From: Cichorium intybus
Taxonomy: Eukaryota > Streptophyta > Magnoliopsida > Asterales > Asteraceae
Assembly: GCA_023525715.1 (NCBI GenBank)
Contig: CM042014.1
Coordinates: 22,046,563-22,110,562 of the forward strand
DNA length: 64,000 nt
Direction: 5' to 3'
Program-made: the position numbers and the translations under genes
Notes under the pieces: generated by a model
Database searches by the model: none
The model's input: the letters and a program-made list of their open reading frames with translations, nothing else
Told to the model about the DNA's origin: nothing
In this document: positions 10,759-22,336 of the stretch, one piece after another
Position numbering within the stretch: the first letter of the stretch is position 1
Layout: the number at the start of each line of letters is the position of its first letter

Positions 10759-11811
10759 CAACTACTATATTCAAGTTCAAAAGTATAAAATTTCAAGCCA
10801 AAACTCATAAGAAAGTAAAAGCCACCTTTCCAAATCAAATCTACATGTTCAATTATGCTTTGGTGGGTCGATACCAGAGCTTTTCAAACTGCTAAATGCG
10901 TAGTTGATTTATGGGCCATTGAATTCTTGATTTGAAGCATTAAAGATCAATAATTTTCAAAATGTGATAGGCAAGGTCCTCTAATTTTAGCCATGAGATG
11001 ATGCCGTTGCCATGATCAATTAAGGATGCAAGGAATCATTATGTAAACATATTATAAATTAATTAACTTCCCACTGTGACCTAACGTGATAAGAAAAATA
11101 GTTTTTGAATTAACAGAAAGACAAAATAACTAATCCATGTTGATGATGGTTGAAGATAACAGACGATTGACCTCTACTCTATTTGGTGCCTCCTCATGAT
11201 AAGAGGGTGACATGTAGCTCTTTTGTAGAAAGAATGGTACACCTATAAATGGTTGATGGAGTCTAATTACTAAAAATAATGGAGGGAGTGAGATATGGCC
11301 ACACAGTGATGAGAGGATATTTGTATGTTATGCGTAGAATCATGAAGGAATGAAATGGACGACATAATCGATTGTCATGTTTCAAATACATTTTTTTATT
11401 AATATAAAAAAGTAAATAAAGTAAATTTGATAAATAAAGAAAATAATGCTATTTAATAAAATAAACTTTTGTTAAATAAAGATATATCTTTAAAAATTAC
11501 ATATAAACATATTTTATTTCATTCAAAATACGTATTATATGTTTTGCAAATTGTTGAAAAAGAATTATCTATTATTTAAAAAAAGTTACGAAATAAAAAA
11601 AACAACATACCATAAAATCTTAAAATATAAATATATATAAAAAAACTTATTTAATTTTTAAAAATAAAAAAGCTATTTAAATGAAGTTTTGAAATTTAAA
11701 AAATAATAATAATATTTATTGTATATTATAAAATAATATATATCATTCCATTCCACGATGGAATGAAAAAAAACACTCCCGCATAGAAGGAATCGCATTC
11801 CATGCGGAATG
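10759..11811. other. AT-rich spacer
   Basis: No gene seen. Mostly A/T-rich DNA with short homopolymer runs. The right part (11745-11811) has short inverted ATGGAATG/CATTCCAT motifs, perhaps a further small element surrounding the next one. Confidence 0.5.
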
Positions 11812-11820
11812 TTTCATTCC

Positions 11821-12315
11821 ATTTAAGGCTGCAACCGAACCGAACAAACACGAACGAGAGCTCGTTCGTGTTTGTTCGTTTAAGTTAGTCGAACAAACGA
11901 ATGAACACAAACGGATAAGCAAACGAGTTTTCTTGTTCATGTTTTTTTGTTTAACAAATTTTGTTGTTCATGTTCGTTGGTTTATGTTCGTGAACATGCT
12001 AAATGAACATAAACGAACAGAGATAAACAAACATAATTGAACATTTATGAACATAAACGAACATATAATATTGTAATATAATCAAACACAATTGAACATA
12101 TATGAACATAAAATGAATTTAAATAAACAAACATAAACGAACGTTCACGAACATAATTGAACAAACGAGATTATTGTTCATGCTCGTTCATTCAACCAAA
12201 CGAACAATAATTTGTGTTCATGTTCGTTCATTTATTAAACTAACAAATATAAATGAACTTTCTGTCAAACAGTTAATGAACGTTTCACTGAAAGTTAGTT
12301 CGTTTACAACCCTAA
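11821..12315. mobile_element. hAT-like non-autonomous element with GTTCGT repeats
   Basis: A 495-bp block filled with direct and inverted copies of GTTCGTTTA/TAAACGAAC. Its ends are related as inverted repeats (left AAGGCTGCAACCGAAC; right, read in reverse complement, TTAGGGTTGTAAACGAAC). The flanks carry TTTCATTCC on both sides (11812-11820 and 12316-12324), an 8-9-bp TSD. An 18-bp perfect palindrome arm CGAACAAACACGAACGAG (11841-11858) pairs with 11861-11878 across only two bases. Subterminal motif arrays and an 8-bp TSD fit hAT; a 9-bp reading would fit Mutator. Confidence 0.7.
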
Positions 12316-12713
12316 TTTCATTCCTTCGGGCAACCAAACATGCTCAATTTCATTCTGGAAGAATACTTCATTTCATTCCTTATTCGACTGCATATCAAAC
12401 GCTACCTAAGGGGTTTTTAAAGGATACACGGTAATTCAAGATTTCAAAATGAAATAACGTTATCACCGTCTCTTTAATTTATAGGATCTTTAATTTTGAT
12501 TTATCTCATAAAATTTGGTTAGTGGTTTTCCATAATGGACTTATACCTTAAGTATTATAGCTTGTACTAAAAAAATTGCAACCCTGATTGTATCCTTTAC
12601 TTTTAGTATTGTTTCTGAAATGAGACATCGAAACATATAAGAGAATTCACAGGATTGTAAAGTTATTCATTTTCTCTTGCCTATACTAGCTAAACACTAA
12701 AGTTTAAATGCTT

Positions 12714-12973
12714 AAGGCTGTGCGGTGTGGTGTCGGAGGCACCCACCTCCACATCAGCCATTTCCCTCCAAAATCGATTTAACCGGCGACAAGAGAATGG
12801 TGAGGAGTGGTGCCAGCGACAAAGAGAAGAGAGAGTGACCTGAATGAGAGGGAGAAGAGAGACAGAGACGGAGGAGAGAGAAGACGGCAAGAAGATGCCG
12901 CTACACCTTTGCCGCTGACAAGGTGCTCCACATCGGATGTCGTCGGCAATTTTTACTCCACTCCGCACAACCT
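12714..12973. mobile_element. Tourist-like MITE candidate
   Basis: A 260-bp segment whose left end TTAAGGCTGTGCGGTGTGG and right end (reverse complement TTAGGTTGTGCGGAGTGG) match over about 18 bp with few differences. The flanking TTA/TAA triplets fit a PIF/Harbinger-type insertion. The interior is GA-rich and encodes nothing recognisable. Confidence 0.6.
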
Positions 12974-13950
12974 AATACTCATAACAACCGTTTTACGATT
13001 TTTTTTAATTTCTTAAAAAACCTTCGTGGCCAAATTTAACACGGTCTATATACATATCAAATATTAAAAAATAATCACCTTATAATATTTTCTTCTATTT
13101 ATATTTTATTTGGAGAATTTTCTCTCTATCATTATAAACATTCATAATTATGTCTATATCCATGTAAATTTTCAAATTACATGTATATCCTTATAAAATC
13201 TATAAATGCACGTATATACTCAAATACCTAATTTAATTATAATTAATATTTTTAAAAATTAAAAAACATTCTTTAAGTTGATTTTTTTATTATTAATTTT
13301 GGTTGACTTTATGTCGGATTTTGGATTTAGAACTCTTATTCTGTTCAATTGATTGATATCTAGTGTAGAGTTTTGGATTTGATATCTGCTTCGGATCGAT
13401 GACAGCTCCAAACAGATGAGTTAATCTGTTATCGATCAATATCTTGGAACTAGCTATGAAACTAACTATCAATGGTTGATTTTGATTGATGAAATAAATA
13501 TCGATTGTGGATCAATGACAACTCCAAGTTGAATTTGAATTTGAATTTGAAACTAAAACTTTGTTCAGTCGGTTGATATTTCGGTTACATCCATATTTTT
13601 ATCGATATGATTGGGAATTTTGGTAGAAGGTTAATATCGTAACGTTACAAGTGAATTAGAATTTAAAAAAATATTTTTAATTTTTAAAAAGACAAATTAT
13701 ATTAAATTAAGTATTTAAGTATATATGTGAGTTTATATATTCTACAAAAATATACATATAATTTCAAGTTTTACATATATATATACACATAATTACGAAA
13801 ATTAATAAACATATAAACGAAAATTTTAATTTTTTGTTATTTTGTGAATTGTGATTAGCACATATCCGGTTTCTAATATGATCGGAAAATAACATAACTT
13901 GAAAATCATTGAAGTTACATCCAGCAACACATCTATTTTCACTTCCAGTC
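12974..13950. other. AT-rich region upstream of the F-box gene
   Basis: No gene seen. The final few hundred bases probably include the promoter of the F-box/kelch gene. A short GAATTTGAATTTGAATTTGAA repeat-like run lies near 13530. Confidence 0.45.
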
Positions 13951-14004
13951 CATTTTCTCTTTCAACCGGTTCCAGTTTTTCTAGTGTTTAGAGAAACGTA
14001 CCGT

Positions 14005-14007
<3 letters not shown>

Positions 14008-14038
<31 letters not shown>
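14008..14038 (+). repeat. (CT)n tract in the F-box gene leader
   Basis: About fifteen uninterrupted CT dinucleotides. Pyrimidine tracts of this type are common around plant transcription starts and in 5' leaders; here the tract lies some 0.6 kb upstream of the ATG, before a candidate leader intron. Confidence 0.85.
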
Positions 14039-14041
<3 letters not shown>

Positions 14042-14201
14042 AAACACGCACAGTAAACCACATAACTGGATTGTACTGGATTCGCGGTGAGATGCCTGCA
14101 TGTGCACGATTGTACCCGGCGCCGTCTTTGTGACTTCTGAGATCCGACTTTCAAAAATCTTCGGCGACTCTCTCATCGACGGTATTCATGATGATTTCAC
14201 G

Positions 14202-14588
14202 GTGAGATCCAGATTTTCTCGCGCCGCTATTATATTTGATACTCAATTATCTTCAGCACTGGTTATAGCAATTCAATTTGATTCAATGCTTTCGTTCATG
14301 ATGTAAAATTTGGTAGAAAGGTTCGGACCTTTTTCGATGGATTTTGATCGATTAAGGGAGGAATTTTGATATGTGATGCAAGAGTGTGTCAGATATGATT
14401 TGGAGCGTGTTCTTCATGTCATTTGATTTGCATAAATTAATGGATAGGATGATGAATAATCGCATCGAAACATCAAAATCGGATTCTGTTTACCGGGGTA
14501 AAGAGGTATAGCAAATTAAAATTGGGTTTTTTCTCTTAATTTTATGGGGTATATAGTTATATACACCTAGTTTGGTTTTCGGATTTAG
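14202..14588 (+). other. Candidate 5'-UTR intron of the F-box gene
   Basis: A donor CACG|GTGAGA at 14202 and an acceptor GGATTTAG at 14588 bracket AT-rich sequence, leaving 23 bases before the ATG at 14612. Leader introns are frequent in this family. Inferred from splice consensus only. Confidence 0.5.
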
Positions 14589-14611
14589 GTATACAAAAAC
14601 ATTACTCGAAA

Positions 14612-15772
14612 ATGAGGCTAGACTCCGATAACAAGAAGCTAATGAGCTCTTGTTATAAAACAATCAACTCTTCCTCAGAATATTTGTTTGAGGAAGAAAA
14701 CAATCTGAAACACGGATCAAACGATTCTCTTCTTCCCGGCATGTATGATGACGTCGCTCTAATTTCTCTCGCTAGGGTATCCAGATTCGATTACGCTTCA
14801 CTCTCCTGTCTAAACACGCGATTCAATTCGCTCATAAGAAGTGGTTATCTGTACGATTTAAGGAAACAATTAGGGATAATCGAGCATTGGGTATACATGG
14901 TTTCAGATCCTAGAGGCTGGGAAGGGTTTGACCCAACAAGAAAGAAATGGATGCGTTTACCCAAAATCCCCTGTGACGAATGTTTCAATCACGCAGATAA
15001 AGAATCATTAGCCGTAGGTAGTGAATTACTGGTATTCGGGCGTGAATTGTTCCAATTTGCTATATGGAAATACAGTTTGACACGTCATCATTGGGTAAAA
15101 TGTGAGGGAATGAATCATCCCCGTTGTTTATTTGCTTCAGGAACTTTCGGATCAATTGCCATTGTTGCAGGTGGAAGTGACCAAAATGGAAACATTTTAA
15201 AATCAGCTGAATTATACAATTCATCATCTGGTAAATGGGAAATGTTACCTAATATGCATTCACCAAGAAGATTATGCTCCGGTTTTTTCATGGATAAAAA
15301 ATTTTACGTGATAGGAGGAATGACAAGTCCTAATGATTCTTTAACATGTGGTGAAGAGTTTGATTTAATTACAAAAAAATGGAGGAAAATTGACGGGATG
15401 TATATGTACCCGAATGTAAACCGGGCAGCCCAAGCACCTCCTCTTGTTGCGGTTGCGAATGATGAGTTATATGCAGTTGAGTATTCAAGCAACATGGTGA
15501 AGAAATATGATAAAAAGAAGAACGAATGGGAAGTTTCGGGCAGGCTTCCGGTCAGGGCAGATTCGAGTAACGGTTGGGGTTTGGCTTTTAAGGCGTGTGG
15601 AAACGGGCTTTTGGTTGTTGGTGGCCAAAGGGGTCCGGAAGGTGAAGCGATTGTTCTTAATTTTTGGAGTCCGGAATCCGGGGTTAAAAATGGTATTTTG
15701 GATTGGAAAGTTCTTGGTGTTAAAGAACATGCTGGTGTATTCGTTTACAATTGTGCTGTCATGGGTTGTTGA
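14612..15772 (+). CDS. F-box/kelch-repeat protein (At1g26930/At1g74510-like)
   Basis: Intact single-exon gene of 386 aa. Residues 40-88 form the F-box (LLPGMYDDVALISLARVSRF...), which in this family binds SKP1/ASK to recruit a substrate to an SCF E3 ubiquitin ligase. From about residue 95 to the end runs a kelch beta-propeller with characteristic double glycines at 187-188, 235-236 and 337-338, each followed at a distance by the blade Tyr/Trp (GKWEML, KKWRKI, NEWEV). The conserved CDECFNHADKESLAVGSELL block and the C-terminal FVYNCAVMGC place it in the Arabidopsis At1g26930/At1g74510 clade. A small peculiarity is MYMYPNVN (263-270), apparently a two-residue duplication. The leader has a (CT)n tract and a likely intron. 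Substrate unknown; localisation probably nucleus/cytoplasm. Confidence 0.95.
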   Translation: MRLDSDNKKLMSSCYKTINSSSEYLFEEENNLKHGSNDSLLPGMYDDVALISLARVSRFDYASLSCLNTRFNSLIRSGYLYDLRKQLGIIEHWVYMVSDPRGWEGFDPTRKKWMRLPKIPCDECFNHADKESLAVGSELLVFGRELFQFAIWKYSLTRHHWVKCEGMNHPRCLFASGTFGSIAIVAGGSDQNGNILKSAELYNSSSGKWEMLPNMHSPRRLCSGFFMDKKFYVIGGMTSPNDSLTCGEEFDLITKKWRKIDGMYMYPNVNRAAQAPPLVAVANDELYAVEYSSNMVKKYDKKKNEWEVSGRLPVRADSSNGWGLAFKACGNGLLVVGGQRGPEGEAIVLNFWSPESGVKNGILDWKVLGVKEHAGVFVYNCAVMGC

Positions 15773-15874
15773 ATGTTGACCTCGATTTTTTTGTTTTAGT
15801 TTATTAACTTGTTTAAAGATTATTGTAAGTTAATTTTAGTTGTTACATAATGAATTGTGTGTGCTTCTTTTGGG

Positions 15875-15880
15875 AATAAA
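15875..15880 (+). terminator. Poly(A) signal AATAAA of the F-box gene
   Basis: Perfect AATAAA about 100 bp downstream of the stop codon in T-rich sequence. Confidence 0.6.
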
Positions 15881-15899
15881 ACTGGGGAATTTATAAATC

Positions 15900-17200
15900 G
15901 GTTTGATGTCTGGTTTTGGTAAAATAATATCTTTCCTTTTTTAGTGGTGAATAACTGGATGCTCTGTTTTTATGCTGTTTGAAATGATTTAATTAACAGT
16001 AACGTGTCTGGAGTTGTTGTCGTTTTCGTCATTAGGGTTAAGGCCAAACGTTGCAATTATGACTGAAAGATTCTTATGTGAACAGTTAGAGTGGACTCTG
16101 TGGTTAGTTACCACCAATCAAGGACTGGTTAATAGGACACAAGATGAGGGTTTTCATTCATGCTAAATGTTACAAGTATTGGTCTTCGAATAGTTCAAGA
16201 ACTTTACATGTGTTTTTTTCGAAATTTAAAACTCAAATGAGTTTTTTTTTCTTTTTTCTACGATGTTCTCTTTATATTACGTTGTTGTTATACAATATTG
16301 TAGATATTAAATTAGTGTTTAAATTTCTTTACTGAATTGAATTACCTTATAGAGTTGGAGTTCTTTTTTCACATCAAGTGATGTATATGTAAAGTGATTG
16401 AATGATAACAGTGACTATCCAGATAAAAGGCTGTACAAAGCGTGTTTCTTTTTTGAATTAAATGAGCTGTTTGAATACCAAATGACCATTTAGTCCTTTG
16501 AAAATGTGATATAAATTTGATACATATTGACCAACAACTTTTTTAATGTTTTACTATTCAAATTCTAACATTGAAGAACAATCAGCAAATAAGTTAAACC
16601 CTAGTGATCAAACGCCAAAAAAATCAAAACCCATAATTACCCATGTTAAAGAAATTAGAGCTCCAAAATCTCTTCCAAGATAAGTTGAACTTAGGCTTAA
16701 AATATAAATTCTATAAGCATACAACAATTTTCAAATCGAAATAGGTAATGAGTTTGTCTAAACATGATATATACATCAAGTTTCTAGATTAAATAAACCG
16801 TATAGATGAGATTAAATGACTATTTTAGACTTCATTAAAACAAAGGTTTTTCACAATATTCATAAATATTAACAATATTCACCACTTTTAACGTGAGAAT
16901 AGCTGAAGGAAAATGTAGAAGGGAAAATAAGTATTGGATCGATGTCTTGATACATTAAATTAGGTATTTTGGCTTAGTCTGTTAAGTCGTATTGTTGAGA
17001 TTAAGTAACAAATAAATAATCATACATAGATTTCTAGATTAAGTGTTTGACTTAATTAGCTCATAAGTCAAAAGGATTCGATTCCTAAATATTTAGCCAT
17101 CATATTATAGATAAATTGGTCCTTAGTTAATTATCATTGTAAAGGTGTTATATCATACACATCTAGTTTCATCTTGGTGGTTATTGGGAAACGAATTACC
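15900..17200. other. Spacer without recognisable gene
   Basis: AT-rich DNA downstream of the F-box gene. Open frames are short and show no domain. I see no clear transposon ends. Confidence 0.5.
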
Positions 17201-17201
17201 G

Positions 17202-17545
17202 CGAGGGGTGTAAATGAGCCGAGCTACTCGTTGGCTACTCGGAATCGACTCGTTAAAAGTTCGACTCGAGCTCGAGTTAAACGAGCTCGAGCTGAGCTCG
17301 AGCCTTGTTTTCAGACTCGTTTATTAAACGAGCTCGAGCCCCTCACTATCGAGCTCGGTTTAGTCTCGCGAGCCTAAACGAGCCTGCATATTTTTATATA
17401 ATAGATTTTTTATTTTTTATTTTATATATTAATATATTAATAAATATTAATTTATTTATAAATAAATATTAAACGAGCCCAAACGAATCGAACTCGAGCT
17501 GGAGCCCTATGAATTTAAATGAGCAGAGCCCGAACCTAACCGATC
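17202..17545. mobile_element. hAT-like remnant with GAGCTCGAG subterminal repeats
   Basis: Starts GAGGGGTGTAAATGAGCCGAG-like and contains many direct and inverted copies of CTCGAGCTCGAG/AACGAGCTCGAG, with an AT-rich core near 17390-17470, then GCTGGAGCCC at the right. Dense subterminal motifs around a (T/C)AGGGGTGTAAATGAGC-type end are typical of plant hAT MITEs. A TSD was not found. Confidence 0.5.
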
Positions 17546-17914
17546 TTAGACTATATCTTACACACTTTTTCTCCATTAGAACATTATTTCTTGCACTATT
17601 ATTTTGTGTAAACCAACAATATAACACCAAAACTGATGTTATACTATATACAAGGTGTCAAAATTTCTATGACAATTATGGTCCTTTGAATTTAAGTTTA
17701 TACATGTCTAGTTTATTTAGTTGATTAGTTCTATTTTAAATGTTATAATTATTACTTATAGTACTATATTGTATATATGATTAATATTAATTAATCATAT
17801 ATATAACTTAATATTTATGTTTTGATTTTATTCTAAGACCGAGTCTCGAGAAGAATATTTTGCAGAATACCTTTCATTATTGTTTTATTCATACTTCAAA
17901 ATAAAATGACTAGT
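17546..17914. other. AT-rich spacer
   Basis: No gene seen; (AT)-rich, with an inverted ATATATGATTAATATTAATT-type motif near 17770-17805. Confidence 0.4.
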
Positions 17915-17925
17915 GTGGCTTTTGA

Positions 17926-18108
17926 GCCCCGCAGCAATGGGAGCCTACTTGGTTGATGAGTATAATTTCACATAGGATGTCCAAGGTTCAAACATTGAGA
18001 CGCCCAAAATATCATTAATATTCCACCATTGGCCTCCCAAATAAGCCTTGAGACAAGTTAACATGAGTTGTTCAGATTGTACGGTTTACCTTTTTTTTCC
18101 TTTTTAAC
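17926..18108 (+). mobile_element. SINE with T-rich tail
   Basis: A tRNA-related head (GCCCCGCAGCAATGGGAGCC then a B-box-like AAGGTTCAAAC about 60 bp on) leads to a body ending in a run of T with one CC. The flanks carry an 11-bp perfect TSD GTGGCTTTTGA at 17915-17925 and 18109-18119. A 3' end made of T rather than A is a feature of the Au-like SINE group. Family assignment is tentative; the SINE structure itself is well supported. Confidence 0.72.
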
Positions 18109-19144
18109 GTGGCTTTTGATATATTGTTATGGTTATTTTCCTTTAATTCTTATTATTATTTATATATTATTGGACCCACAACCCACTCGCACCTTCATCG
18201 TCCCCCGCCTTTTTTCCAGAAATTCCTCCACCTCCCACCTCCTATTGGTCACTCCGTCATATACCAACATCACCTAGGGGTGAGCTTTTGGTCCAATGAA
18301 ACCGAACTGGAGTGATATAGCATTCTCGGACCGGTATGCGGTTCTTGTAAACTCTCTAAATCGTTACGGTTCTTAGACCAGTTCAATGTTTGTGAAACCG
18401 GTTTTATACCGGAACCAGACCGGGATTTTAAAGGGCATTCATCACATGCATGATGCATCCATAATACATGTAATCCATAACAACATACAATCTAGGCCTT
18501 GACTAACATGACTAAACAATATCAACTTACACGACAATTAGGTAATCAGTCATTTAGTCTCGACAAACTAATTCCAATTGGATTTCTTGTTCTCGGTTAC
18601 ACTTCTTCAAGCGGGAATCTACAATTGTTGAAGGTAATTGGAAGCTTGGACAAGAGTCATTATAGTTAAAGTCTTGAAGAACACCAATGAAGAATCCTTC
18701 TATGGATACTAATTTCAATTGGATTGATAAAGATTATGATGAAACTCAAGTAATATTTCTAGTTCTTATATACTCTTTGATGATTTCTATGAAAATTTTA
18801 TGAAACTTGTTATGCTATAAAAGTTGTAATAGAAACTTTTTATGTTATGAAACTTGTTATGCTATGAAATTGTAATAGAAACTTTTTATGCTATGAAACT
18901 TGTTATGATATGAAATTGTAATAGAATTTTCCTTTTAGAACATATAAAATCTCTTTACTTCTTAAAGATTTTGATATGAAAGTTGTTTGTAAAGTTGGAT
19001 AATGATTATGCTATGAAACTTGTTCTTACATAGCATTGATGATTTTTAATTTTCTATGAAAGTTGTTATATAGTCCTCATGATTTCTATGAAAGTTATTT
19101 GTAGTGTGAAATTTTGTTTGAATGATAATGAATATGAGTTTATT

Positions 19145-19255
19145 AAAAGTTGGGGCTAGCCCACTTGGCTAACAAGGTGATATACTAACAAGGAGGCCAT
19201 GGATTCAAACCCTAACACTAACATAACAAGGAGATTTAAATATATTTGCCATAAA
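19145..19255 (+). mobile_element. Short tRNA-derived SINE inside the hAT transposase gene
   Basis: Body AAAAGTTGGGGCTAGCCCAC... with a B-box-like GGATTCAAACCC, ending TTTGCCATAAA. A perfect 14-bp TSD AATATGAGTTTATT flanks it (19131-19144 and 19256-19269). The host frame reads acidic NDNEYEF before the SINE and IDDTLIVNNISDESEKDD after it, so the insertion split the transposase N-terminus. Confidence 0.83.
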
Positions 19256-20404
19256 AATATGAGTTTATTGATGATACACTAATAGTTAATAATATTAGTG
19301 ACGAATCAGAAAAAGACGATGTGCCAAAGCCTAAGAAACGAAAAAACTTTGAAGAAAAAAAAACTAAAGCTCATTGTTGGGCAGGGTTCAATGTACGGTG
19401 GATAATAAAGGAAGGTGTTGAAAGAAAGAATGGTGAATGTATTTATTTAAAAAAAATACTAAAAGCCGATCCTAACTGAAATGGGACAGCTGTGCTAAAA
19501 AAACATTGGAAAAGTTTAAAAAAAAAACATGATAACCAAAAATATAAAAATCAAACAACATTGAATCTAAAGAATGAAACAAATGTGTATACTAGTGTAG
19601 CAACTTGGAAACATGACCACTCTAGGATCCAACAAGCATTACGGAACCTTTTTATCGTAGGCGAACTATAGTTCAATTACATTGAAGACGAGGTGTTTAT
19701 TGAATATATGAATGCACTTAATGGTAGGGTTATCTTGCCATCTAGGCATAAGATTTCCCAGGATGTAGGGAAGTTTTACTTAGATGAGAGGAAAAAATTG
19801 CTTCCATACTTGAGTAAGCCAAACTCCATCACACACTTGACAACTGACACTTGTACATCCTCTTGTCAAAAAGTGAATTACATGGTTGTTGCGACCTATT
19901 TTACAGATGAAAATTGGGTTATGCACAAGAGAGTCATAAAATTTAAAGAGATAGATACCCACAAATGTGAAGATATAGGTCGGGAATTACTAGCATGCAT
20001 ATATGTATGGGATATGAAAAATGTGAAGTCAATGACCGTCGATAACGTCACGTCTAACGACAAAGCAATTGAGTTTTTCGTTAAAAGTTTACCTAATATT
20101 TATGACGGTGGAAAGCATATCCACATAAGGTGTATGGCCCACTTTTTAAACCTTATCATCAGGGATGGGCTACGATACCAAAATTACCATGTGGAATGTG
20201 TGCAAAGGGTCATGAAGTATATTAGAGGATCCATACAAAAAATAAACAAATTTAAACAAATTATGAAAGATTGTGGGTTACAAACAAAGAATTTTTTATA
20301 TGGTGACACTCCTACCCGATGGAACTCTACATTCGAGTTATGGAAGACCGCATACGAGCTACGAGAATCGTTTTGGAATTTAGCATCAAAGGTATTTCTT
20401 TAAT

Positions 20405-21020
20405 CTGTTCCCGCACTATCATGCATTATGTCCCTTTTTTAAAAATTTCATATCTCATTCATTTGAAGTCGGATTGACTTGGTTTTTTTTAGGATGTAAT
20501 TTAGTATTTTTAGTTATGTTTAGACTATAAAAACGCATATTTTGGTTACATATTGACCAAGTTATAGTCCCCGGAAGTCAGGATATCAATGTTGACTTTT
20601 TTCTGTTCCACCACTATCATGCATTCTGTCCCGTTTTTAAAAAGCCATATCTCATTTGTTTAAAGTCGGATTGACTTGGTATTTTCTAGCATGTAATTTA
20701 TTGTTTGTAGTTATGTTTAGACTATAAAAATGCATATTTTGGTTACATATTGACCAAGTTATAGGCCCAGGAAGTCAGGATATCAATGTTGACTTTTTTC
20801 TATTCCAACACTATCATGTATTCTGTCCCGTTTTAAAAAAAACAATTCATATCTCATTTGTTTGAAGTCAGATGGACTTGGGATTTTTTTTCCCAGCATG
20901 TAATTTAGTGTTTGTAGTTATGTTTAGACAATAAAAACGTGTATTTTAGTTACATATTAACTTTGTTACATGTGTCGGAAGACAAGGGTATCAGTGCTAT
21001 TTTTTCGTTTTAGCATCATG
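20405..21020. repeat. 198-bp tandem repeat, about three copies
   Basis: Units begin CTGTTCCCGCACTATCATGC (20405), CTGTTCCACC (20603) and CTATTCCAACACTATCATG (20800), each followed by TCATATCTCATT...GAAGTC and TTGGTTACATATTGACC-like landmarks. Period 197-198 bp. It sits between two transposase coding blocks, so it expanded inside an intron or after the gene died. Confidence 0.88.
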
Positions 21021-22336
21021 ATGCAAATTCTGTTTTTTTTTTGTTTTACATATTGAAGCTTAATTGTTATTATTTTTGACAGAAAAATCGTATGAAAAGG
21101 ATCTAGGAAGAGTACCGGAGCATTTGGACTTTTAGGCAATAAGTCATATGGTGGAGTTCCTTGAAAAGTTTAAGACAAAAACAGATAACATATCGGCTTC
21201 AACAAACCCTTTAGTTCATTGCTTTATCCGAGAAGTCTTAGATGTGAACTTACATCAAATAAAATGGTCAAGGAAATCCAACTTTGCTCATATGGTAAAA
21301 TAAATGAGGGAAAATATGACAAGTATTGCGGTGACTACAAGAAGCAAAGTGATTTTGTGTACTTTGGCTTTTGCTAGATCCTACCATGAAGTCGTCTTTA
21401 TTGTTACATTCTTTTAGAACAATGATTGGGAACAATGAAGAGTTGTTGAGAAAGTCAGACATAGAGCTGAAGCGCGACAAATACTTTGCGAGGTCGAGAT
21501 GAGGATGGGAAATTGTTTAAGACGCACTTGAAAAAATTCGACAATGATGAGTCTTCTCAACAACAAAGCTCTCAAAAATTGTTGATTGTGAAGATAATAA
21601 CGACTTTTTTTGGCAATTTCCTCAATACAGGTGGTGGCAATTCGGATGCATTGGAGAACGAGTTTAGAAGTTATTTAAAAAAGCCTCAAGCGCAGTACCA
21701 AAAAGATTTTGATATCCGCGGTTGGTGGAAACCAAACGACGCGTTAAGGTTCCCGATAGTTACTCGGATGGCGAAAGGTAATGACTTTTTCTGTAGACTT
21801 TCATGTTTTCTTTAAATATTAATGTTATATTATAAAATAACTTTTTTTTAAAACAACCATGACATATTAGCGATACAAATCTCAATCGTGGCATCCGATG
21901 CCACGTTTAGCATTGGCCGTAGAGCTTTAATTGACTATCGAGCTAACTTGTCGGCTTTGATGGTTGAAGCTTTGTTGTGTACCCATGGTTGGGTTAGAAA
22001 CACTAGAAATCCTATAATAGAGAACGTCGACGACATACTGAATGACGATGATGTAGCTTTTAGTATTTTTATTTTTAATTCTTGTTTTATTTTGATACGT
22101 TTTTCACATCTTATTAAATAATAACAACCTTTTCGTTTTATGTTTTATATAGAGATTGATGAAGCTATGAACAAAGTAGATGACAAAACTATGGAGAAGA
22201 GGCCAATGAAGAATTATATAGTTTTTTTTGGATGAATTGTAATTAAATTTTTTGGATTGGTTGGTATTAAACAATTTAGAATAGATAATTAGTTTGTTTG
22301 TTGATTGGGTTTTTTGGATTTTTACAATTAATTTTT

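Larger units (their letters stand above)
19104..22235 (+). pseudogene. hAT transposase (BED finger, catalytic core, hATC dimerisation domain), broken
   Basis: Recognisable pieces in order: an acidic/basic N-terminus interrupted by a SINE (19104-19370); a degenerate BED zinc-finger region (19370-19560); the catalytic core in an open frame at 19693-20403 with LTTDTCTSSCQKVNYMVVATYF, HIRCMAHFLNLIIRDGL and TRWNSTFELWKTAYELR; then, after tandem repeats, 21070-21480 in broken frames; then the hATC dimerisation domain at 21640-22060 with GWWKPNDALRFPIV, QISIVASDATFSIGRRALIDYR and VEALLCTHGWVR. A stop lies near 19479 (PNxNGTA) and another at 19668. The intron at 21778 has lost its original acceptor. 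Known role: cut-and-paste transposition; this copy cannot make a full protein. Confidence 0.87.
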
